19,544 nucleotides of DNA, taken from NCBI GenBank assembly GCA_003647715.1, contig QMNJ01000014.1, positions 1 through 19,544 on the forward strand, written 5' to 3'. The stretch is from Candidatus Coatesiibacteriota bacterium (lineage in GTDB: Bacteria > RBG-13-66-14 > B26-G2). The notes under the pieces were generated by a model, which was not told where the DNA came from, did not search any database, and saw only the letters and a program-made list of their open reading frames with translations. A program made the translations under genes and the position numbers. Of this stretch, positions 14,422-19,544 are shown piece after piece; position 1 is the first letter of the stretch, and the number at the start of each line of letters is the position of its first letter.

Positions 14422-14931
14422 CTACTTCTTCAGAATACCCCCTGAACTTATCTTCCCACTCATTACCGACTCCTTGAATATAGCCGGACTGTCAACATGA
14501 TTAATAGTTACTATACCATACTCTTCCTTATCACCAATTATCAACCTATCACCTGCCCTAACTGTAGTTATTAGGTTAACCTTCCCACAACCTTTCTTGC
14601 GTTTGTCACCATCATTCTCCAGTTTTACCTCAATAATATCTTCCAACGAAATAGCCCTCGTAGAGCCCATTGGCTTATGGTTTATAAATCTCTTATTGGT
14701 CACAATATATCTCTCCCTCTTCCATAACTTGAAGATAACATAAGCCACAGGTAGTATCAAAGCGATAATGAAATATAAACTGAGGTCACTCAACATCACC
14801 GCACCAACTATTAAACCGATAAACACAACCGAGGATATAATTATATCCACAAGAATAGATGTTATATGCTGACTCCTATTGTATAATACTACCTCATCAT
14901 CTATACCTATCAACCTGCCCTCATCTTCCAT
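14422..14931 (-). CDS. Bacterial PH-domain (bPH_2/DUF304-like) membrane protein
   Basis: This 169-residue protein has a short acidic N-terminus (MEDEGRLIGIDDEVVLYNRS) and two adjacent membrane helices (about 24-47 and 51-69). A cytoplasmic bacterial PH-like domain follows (about 72-158): RERYIVTNKRFINHKPMG, AISLEDIIEVKLE, GCGKVNLIT and INHVDSPAIFKESV. The pattern TNKR...I.L.DI..V...G.G.V is typical of the family. Such proteins sit in the inner membrane and have no established enzymatic role; they may bind membrane partners. It is the first gene of the six-gene run and has a clear GGAGG 6 nt before ATG 14931. The downstream PPC gene starts 2 nt after its stop. Confidence 0.82.
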   Translation of the reverse strand: MEDEGRLIGIDDEVVLYNRSQHITSILVDIIISSVVFIGLIVGAVMLSDLSLYFIIALILPVAYVIFKLWKRERYIVTNKRFINHKPMGSTRAISLEDIIEVKLENDGDKRKKGCGKVNLITTVRAGDRLIIGDKEEYGIVTINHVDSPAIFKESVMSGKISSGGILKK

Positions 14932-15002
14932 AGAAATCCTCCATCGTATATAGTTTTACTACCAACCTAAATATATCATACAGGACAACCTGATTTACAA
15001 CC

Positions 15003-16874
15003 CTATCTTTGAACCACAACCCTTACCGTATCAGAACCGCTATCACTGCTCGCCCTGATAATATACACACCATCATCTAATTCCGCTGTGCTAAGCTCAT
15101 AATCACCCTTTAACATCTTCGTCTTGATACTCTCGTTCCTTACCACCCTTCCTGCAATATCATAAATACTGATGTCCATCTCTGTATCTATATCCGATTC
15201 TATAACAATATGCAGTTTCTCTGAGACCGGATTGGGATATACCATCACGATGGATAACGGTGATGAACTGCTAATACTACCGCTTGTTCTCGCCAGTGAG
15301 ACAGCGTTCTCCCCGTATAGTGCATCAAGGCGATATATGTATCTGGTGCCCTCGTTGACATCACTATCCACATAACTGTAGGGGCTTTTACCGGTTATCG
15401 GGTAATCATTAAGGCGCTTCCACTCAAATACACCCCTTCCCACATCAAGTTCGGTTCTATCACATAGTTCCATAGTCGCTGGTGACCTGTAGATATAATA
15501 ACCGGTGATACCCTCCTCATCATCCACCTTCCATTCAAGCATAATGGCGTCATTAAGGGGGCTCGCATTAAATACCACCATCTCAACATCGTTCATATAC
15601 TCAGATATCTTCAACAGGGGGTTGCCCAAAAGGGTCATGCCATAATGCCAGTCCTTATTATTGATTCCAACATCTTCAAACCAGTGTCTGAATGCATCTC
15701 CAAAGTTATAGCCAACTCCGAGCCATGAATAGAACTGGTCAAACTCAAGCATAGCGCCGGTCTTGGCGCTTCCGACCGATGTTAAGCCATAGTTGGAGGG
15801 CACTAATATATACCACGACCCCATGCAGTTGGTGTAGGTGTATTGGCAATTAGAGCACGCAAACAGATTAAAGAAATGACATATTGGCTCTATATTATAG
15901 ACCTCATAAAACCATGTCTCACCACCAGTCCAATCATTGCCTATCTTGAAGGCATGATAATTGGGGTTAGAATGCGCACACAGCAATATGGTCTCATACT
16001 TCTCTATCAGTTTCTCTTCATATATCTCATCAACTGTATCCGCACCCTTAATAATATCCACATCGTCATAGCAGTAATAAAGTGCACCACCCCACTCATC
16101 AGCCGAGTCAAACCAGTCGTCATCAACAAATGCAAGCCCCTTCTGCTCAACATCGTAGAACTCGCCATCGCAATATGCCATCACCTTCTCCAGATAATTG
16201 TTTGTCAACTCCGCTTCTGTGCTACTGTGATATGTCAGCGGTTCTGCATAGATTCTGCCAAATGAGATGTCAGGTTCTACATCCCCATCACCATCATCAT
16301 GGTTGTCATAATAGCCATCTTCATCTGTATCTTCCCACTCACCGTCCAGGTCCATAAAGAACAGGTCAATTGGATATGGCGTTCCCTCACCCTCAAAGTA
16401 GCCAATCTCGGAGAGCGCCACAGGAAGGGTCCCTATCATAAAGCAGTTGAAATCACCATTCTCAGCCCAGAAGTCCTGTAATTCAGCCCTCAAGTCCTCC
16501 GCATCTGCATACTCCGCAGTCCACAACTCTACAGTATAGCCATTGCTCTCCGTCTGGGTGATAAATTCATTGAGATTGTCACTAATATCGTTATATAACT
16601 CCTCATTCACTATCATCAATAGCAGATACGAACCATCATCGGTCCTCTCATATAACCTATTACCCCCGCTCCTGTATATTACATCGTGGTGGCTGACCAC
16701 ATTAAAATAGGCAAGTGCCTTCAGCTCCTCCTCGCTCATTGGTGGGACATGCTCCTTATCCACCCAGAACAACCTTGGTATATCGTTATAACTTCCTACA
16801 GCATAAACCTGTAAGACAACCAGACAGGACAGTATAAAATAGGAATTTACATATAAAAGAAACCCTCTCTTCAT
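15003..16874 (-). CDS. C25 (gingipain-type) cysteine peptidase with T9SS sorting domain
   Basis: This 623-residue protein has a signal peptide (about 1-26). A C25 caspase-fold peptidase domain spans about 80-425. It shows the acidic calcium-loop region DLFFMDLDGEWEDTDEDGYY (170-189), EPDISFGRI (200-208), the likely catalytic histidine H301 in LLCAHSNPN, the likely nucleophile C340 in FNLFACSNC, and LLGNPLLKI (415-423), the counterpart of the usual GDPTL segment. A fibronectin-like domain follows (about 430-535). A type A T9SS sorting domain closes it (about 543-623: VYPNPVSEKL, ISIYDIAGRVV, ELDDGVYIIRASS, ending VVVQR). It should be exported by the Sec and type IX systems and act at the surface or outside the cell. 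No T9SS component is in the window. It is divergent from clpC, with AAGGAGGG 8 nt before ATG 16874. The histidine context is AHS, not the commoner HG. Confidence 0.85.
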   Translation of the reverse strand: MKRGFLLYVNSYFILSCLVVLQVYAVGSYNDIPRLFWVDKEHVPPMSEEELKALAYFNVVSHHDVIYRSGGNRLYERTDDGSYLLLMIVNEELYNDISDNLNEFITQTESNGYTVELWTAEYADAEDLRAELQDFWAENGDFNCFMIGTLPVALSEIGYFEGEGTPYPIDLFFMDLDGEWEDTDEDGYYDNHDDGDGDVEPDISFGRIYAEPLTYHSSTEAELTNNYLEKVMAYCDGEFYDVEQKGLAFVDDDWFDSADEWGGALYYCYDDVDIIKGADTVDEIYEEKLIEKYETILLCAHSNPNYHAFKIGNDWTGGETWFYEVYNIEPICHFFNLFACSNCQYTYTNCMGSWYILVPSNYGLTSVGSAKTGAMLEFDQFYSWLGVGYNFGDAFRHWFEDVGINNKDWHYGMTLLGNPLLKISEYMNDVEMVVFNASPLNDAIMLEWKVDDEEGITGYYIYRSPATMELCDRTELDVGRGVFEWKRLNDYPITGKSPYSYVDSDVNEGTRYIYRLDALYGENAVSLARTSGSISSSSPLSIVMVYPNPVSEKLHIVIESDIDTEMDISIYDIAGRVVRNESIKTKMLKGDYELSTAELDDGVYIIRASSDSGSDTVRVVVQR

Positions 16875-16912
16875 GCAATAACCCTCCTTAAATAAATTCT
16901 AACATAACACCC

Positions 16913-16942
16913 TTAATATTTCAGATTATAAAGAAATGTCAA
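16913..16942 (-). promoter_or_regulatory. Candidate promoter of the C25 peptidase gene
   Basis: A perfect minus-strand TTGACA (16937-16942) is followed after 18 bp by TATTAA (16913-16918). A perfect TATAAT (16925-16930) lies too close to this -35 to pair with it, though it could act with a poorer upstream -35. A promoter here is likely, but which -10 is used cannot be decided. The leader would be about 30-45 nt. Confidence 0.45.
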
Positions 16943-16960
16943 AGTCAATTTTCTACAATA

Positions 16961-16974
16961 AAAACAATTGTTTT
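16961..16974. promoter_or_regulatory. 14-bp palindrome, possible operator between clpC and the peptidase gene
   Basis: AAAACAATTGTTTT is a perfect palindrome 9 bp upstream of the candidate clpC -35. It is flanked by a direct repeat TTTTCTAC at 16949-16956 and 16971-16978. It matches neither the CIRCE element nor the CtsR heptad, so if functional it would bind a different regulator. AT-rich DNA makes such palindromes common. Confidence 0.3.
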
Positions 16975-16983
16975 CTACTTCTA

Positions 16984-17012
16984 TTGAAAATCCTGAGAAA
17001 CTATGATAATAT
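16984..17012 (+). promoter_or_regulatory. Candidate clpC promoter
   Basis: TTGAAA (16984-16989, five of six consensus bases) and TAATAT (17007-17012, four of six) are separated by 17 bp. The start point would be near 17019, with AGGA (17025-17028) serving as ribosome binding site 7 nt before ATG 17036. The housekeeping-like sequence gives no sign of an alternative heat-shock sigma factor. Confidence 0.5.
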
Positions 17013-17035
17013 AAATTTGAGTATAGGAAAAAGAG

Positions 17036-19471
17036 ATGCTTGAGAAATTCACCAGCAGAGCAAGAAAGGTTATCGTTTTGGCTCGAGATGAGGCAGAGCG
17101 CTTCAACCATAATTATCTTGGAACAGAACACATACTTTTAGGAATACTTCGTGATGGTGAGGGCATAGCCATCCAGGCGATTGAGAACTTAGGCATTGAC
17201 ATAGAGGAATTGAGGAAAGAGGTTGAATCGCTTTTAATGATGGGTGAAGGGCGCCCCATAAAGGAGATTGCCTTCACCGCCAGGGCAAGAAAGGTCTTTG
17301 AACTGGCGTGGGACGAGAGCCAGGCGATGGGGCACAACTATGTCGGAACCGAGCACCTCCTCCTGGGACTGTTGCGAGAGGGCGGTGGAATAGCAGCGAC
17401 GGTTCTCCGTAAATCTGGTCTGGAAGTAGAATTAATGAGGGAGGAGATAATAAGTTTGGTAAGCCGGGGTGCTGGTATTGAGCAGAGGGAGGAGGCACCC
17501 AGAGAGAGAACCCCTGCCCTGAATGAGTTCGGAAGAGACCTGACCAAACTTGCGAAGGAAGGCAAATTAGACCCCATCATCGGCAGAGAGACCGAGATAT
17601 CACGTCTTATACAGATTCTTTCGCGCAGAAAGAAGAACAATCCAGTTCTTCTGGGTGAGCCGGGTGTGGGCAAGACCGCAATAGTTGAGGGTCTCGCCCA
17701 GAAGATAGTCAACAAAGATGTCCCCCCAAGTTTGCAGAAGAAACGACTTTTGACCCTTGACCTATCGGGTGTGGTGGCGGGCACCAAATACAGGGGGCAA
17801 TTTGAAGAACGTCTGAAGGCAATCATAAATGAACTGACGAAGAACAAAAACACAATCATCTTCATAGACGAACTACATACCATTGTAGGTGCAGGCGCAG
17901 CGGAGGGAGCCATAGACGCCTCCAATATGCTTAAACCCGTGCTGGCAAGGGGAGACATACAATGCATAGGTGCTACTACTCTCAATGAATACAGAAAGCA
18001 TGTTGAGAAGGATGGCAGTTTAGAGAGGCGTTTCCAGACCATAATGGTAGACCCCCCCACTGTGGAGCAGACCGAGGAGATACTGATGGGCTTGAGGGAG
18101 AAGTATGAATCCCACCATCAGGTATCCCTAACAAATGAATCAATAAAGGTGGCAGTTCGGTTATCCGACAGATACATCACCGACCGCCATCTTCCAGATA
18201 AGGCGATAGATGTGATAGACGAGGCGATGGCAATGGTTCGTCTTAGAGAGGAGCAGAAATCGCCCGAGACAGAGCATATTTTGGAGCAAATTAGAAACAT
18301 CAGCATCAAGAAGGAGGAGGCAATATCAAGGCAGGACTTTGAGAAGGCAGCAGATTTGAGAAAAGAAGAACTAAACCTTAAGAAGAAGTATCAAAGTTTA
18401 ACGAACGATTTGAAGAAAAACGGTAAATTAAAGAAGGTGTTGACGCCCGAGGATGTTGCAGTAGTAGTAAGCAAGTGGACAGGTATTCCACTCCACAAGC
18501 TGGAGATGAGCGAGAACGAGCGTCTGCTCAAGATGCCTGAGGCACTGCACAGACGCATCATCGGGCAGAACGAGGCAATTGATGCGGTAGCACGAGCCAT
18601 AAAGCGCTCCAGAGTGGGTGTCAAGGATGTAAGGCGTCCCATTGGTGTGTTCTTATTCCTTGGACCAACAGGCGTTGGCAAGACCGAGTTAGCCAAGGCG
18701 TTAGCGGAGTTCTTGTTTGACGATGAGGACGCTATGGTTCGCCTGGATATGAGTGAGTATATGGAACGTTTCACCGTCTCACGGCTCATCGGTTCACCTC
18801 CTGGCTATGTTGGATACGAGGAGGGTGGACAACTGACCGAGAAGGTGAGGAGGCGTCCCTATTCGGTTGTCTTATTAGATGAGATTGAGAAGGCGCATCC
18901 TGATGTATTCAATATATTGTTGCAGATAATGGAAGATGGTCGCTTAACAGACAGTTTCGGCAGAGTTGTATCGTTCCGGAATGTGGTCTTGATTATGACC
19001 TCCAATATCGGCGCCAGGGAGATTAAAGACGGCACCACAATTGGCTTTGCACCTGAGGATACTGAACTTTCTTATAAGCGTATGAAGGAGATGGTATTGG
19101 GCGAGGTGAAGAAGGTATTCAATCCGGAGTTTATGAACCGCCTTGACGAGGTAATTGTATTCCACTCTCTTGAGAGGCACCACCTGAATGACATAGTGAA
19201 GTTGATGATAAACGATGTATCAAGGCGGCTGGCGGAGCACGCAATCGGCATATCGCTAAAGCAGAAGGCGATTGACTTTCTGATTGATAAGGGCTATGAC
19301 CCGCAGTTCGGTGCCCGACCGTTGAGGCGGACAATCCAGAAGTATATAGAGGACCCGATAGCAGAGAAGATGCTGATGGGCGAGATAGGCGACAATATTG
19401 ACATAGTGGTGGATGTAGGCGACGACGACAATCTTACATTTACACCTAAGAAGCTCTCCAAGGTGAAGTAG
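17036..19471 (+). CDS. clpC: ClpC, AAA+ unfoldase of the ClpCP protease
   Basis: This complete 811-residue protein is the normal length for ClpC. It unfolds substrates with ATP and threads them into ClpP in the cytoplasm. Domains in order: two Clp N repeats (about 1-145; NYLGTEHILLG and NYVGTEHLLLG); first AAA+ module with Walker A GEPGVGKT (207-214) and Walker B IIFIDE (274-279); middle domain with a UVR motif (DFEKAADLRKEEL, 434-446), which separates ClpC from ClpA and ClpB; second AAA+ module with Walker A GPTGVGKT (543-550) and Walker B VVLLDE (611-616). IGF (669-671) is placed as the ClpP-binding loop. The C-terminal YDPQFGARPLRR is standard. No ctsR, mcsA or mcsB neighbour is present, so regulation differs from the Bacillus operon. 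It is divergent from the secreted peptidase gene. Confidence 0.97.
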   Translation: MLEKFTSRARKVIVLARDEAERFNHNYLGTEHILLGILRDGEGIAIQAIENLGIDIEELRKEVESLLMMGEGRPIKEIAFTARARKVFELAWDESQAMGHNYVGTEHLLLGLLREGGGIAATVLRKSGLEVELMREEIISLVSRGAGIEQREEAPRERTPALNEFGRDLTKLAKEGKLDPIIGRETEISRLIQILSRRKKNNPVLLGEPGVGKTAIVEGLAQKIVNKDVPPSLQKKRLLTLDLSGVVAGTKYRGQFEERLKAIINELTKNKNTIIFIDELHTIVGAGAAEGAIDASNMLKPVLARGDIQCIGATTLNEYRKHVEKDGSLERRFQTIMVDPPTVEQTEEILMGLREKYESHHQVSLTNESIKVAVRLSDRYITDRHLPDKAIDVIDEAMAMVRLREEQKSPETEHILEQIRNISIKKEEAISRQDFEKAADLRKEELNLKKKYQSLTNDLKKNGKLKKVLTPEDVAVVVSKWTGIPLHKLEMSENERLLKMPEALHRRIIGQNEAIDAVARAIKRSRVGVKDVRRPIGVFLFLGPTGVGKTELAKALAEFLFDDEDAMVRLDMSEYMERFTVSRLIGSPPGYVGYEEGGQLTEKVRRRPYSVVLLDEIEKAHPDVFNILLQIMEDGRLTDSFGRVVSFRNVVLIMTSNIGAREIKDGTTIGFAPEDTELSYKRMKEMVLGEVKKVFNPEFMNRLDEVIVFHSLERHHLNDIVKLMINDVSRRLAEHAIGISLKQKAIDFLIDKGYDPQFGARPLRRTIQKYIEDPIAEKMLMGEIGDNIDIVVDVGDDDNLTFTPKKLSKVK

Positions 19472-19544
19472 GGGGGGGTTGCCAGAAAGAAACTTATCTC
19501 CAATATTTTCTCTAACATTTTCCATTTAAAATAAACACTCAAAG

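Noticed and set aside
14980..14992. Small hairpin (CAGG/CCTG) after the peptidase gene as a terminator
   Set aside because: The stem is only 4 bp and no T run follows; it is not distinguishable from chance.
16936..16947. GTCAAAGTCAA-like string resembling a CtsR heptad repeat upstream of clpC
   Set aside because: The CtsR operator needs two full GGTCAAA heptads with a 3-bp spacer; here the units are incomplete and contiguous, and ctsR, mcsA and mcsB are absent.
17338..18060. Minus-strand open frame of 240 codons inside clpC
   Set aside because: Antisense shadow of the AAA+ module; the Ser/Pro/Arg-rich translation has no family features.

Overview
The window looks like chromosomal DNA of a Gram-negative (diderm) bacterium, probably from the FCB group or a related candidate phylum such as those often binned as WOR-3, TA06 or Cloacimonadota. 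Evidence for an outer membrane is a TamA-like Omp85 protein with a TamB partner, plus a secreted peptidase with a C-terminal type IX secretion (T9SS) sorting domain, a lipoprotein and several signal peptides. Coding strands are purine-rich and use many AGA/AGG and ATA codons. No 16S or other taxonomic marker is present, so the placement is an inference.

Left part, minus strand (1-7631): a tightly packed run reads cca (tRNA CCA-adding enzyme) -> tamA-like Omp85 (start directly abuts the cca stop) -> tamB (start next to the tamA stop) -> a secreted protein of five 17-residue repeats -> a signal-peptide protein cut by the window edge. Divergently, on the plus strand (7735-9818), lies yggS (PLP homeostasis protein) -> a COG0731-type radical SAM enzyme (8-nt overlap) -> a second secreted protein of five 16-residue repeats. 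Both divergent transcription units therefore contain a small secreted five-repeat protein with a similar aromatic/glycine pattern and a similar hydrophobic C-terminus.

Middle, minus strand (9927-10545): two small membrane proteins of unknown function. The first has a good sigma-70 type promoter, and the two are separated by a perfect 10-bp hairpin, a likely terminator.

Right-centre, minus strand (10554-14931): a compact six-gene set. A bacterial PH-domain membrane protein and a PPC/DUF296 protein are followed by a full-length NfeD-type membrane serine protease, a short NfeD (OB-fold) protein, a slipin (stomatin/SPFH) and a seven-bladed propeller lipoprotein. NfeD protease, short NfeD and slipin form a known membrane-quality-control partnership. 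The PH, PPC and propeller genes are additions of unknown role.

Right, from 15003: a C25 (gingipain-type) cysteine peptidase with a T9SS sorting domain (minus) is divergent from clpC (plus), the AAA+ unfoldase of the ClpCP protease. The shared intergenic region carries promoter-like elements on both strands and a 14-bp palindrome just upstream of the clpC -35. No tRNA, rRNA, CRISPR array, insertion sequence or prophage was seen. There is no gene-free stretch above 300 bases.
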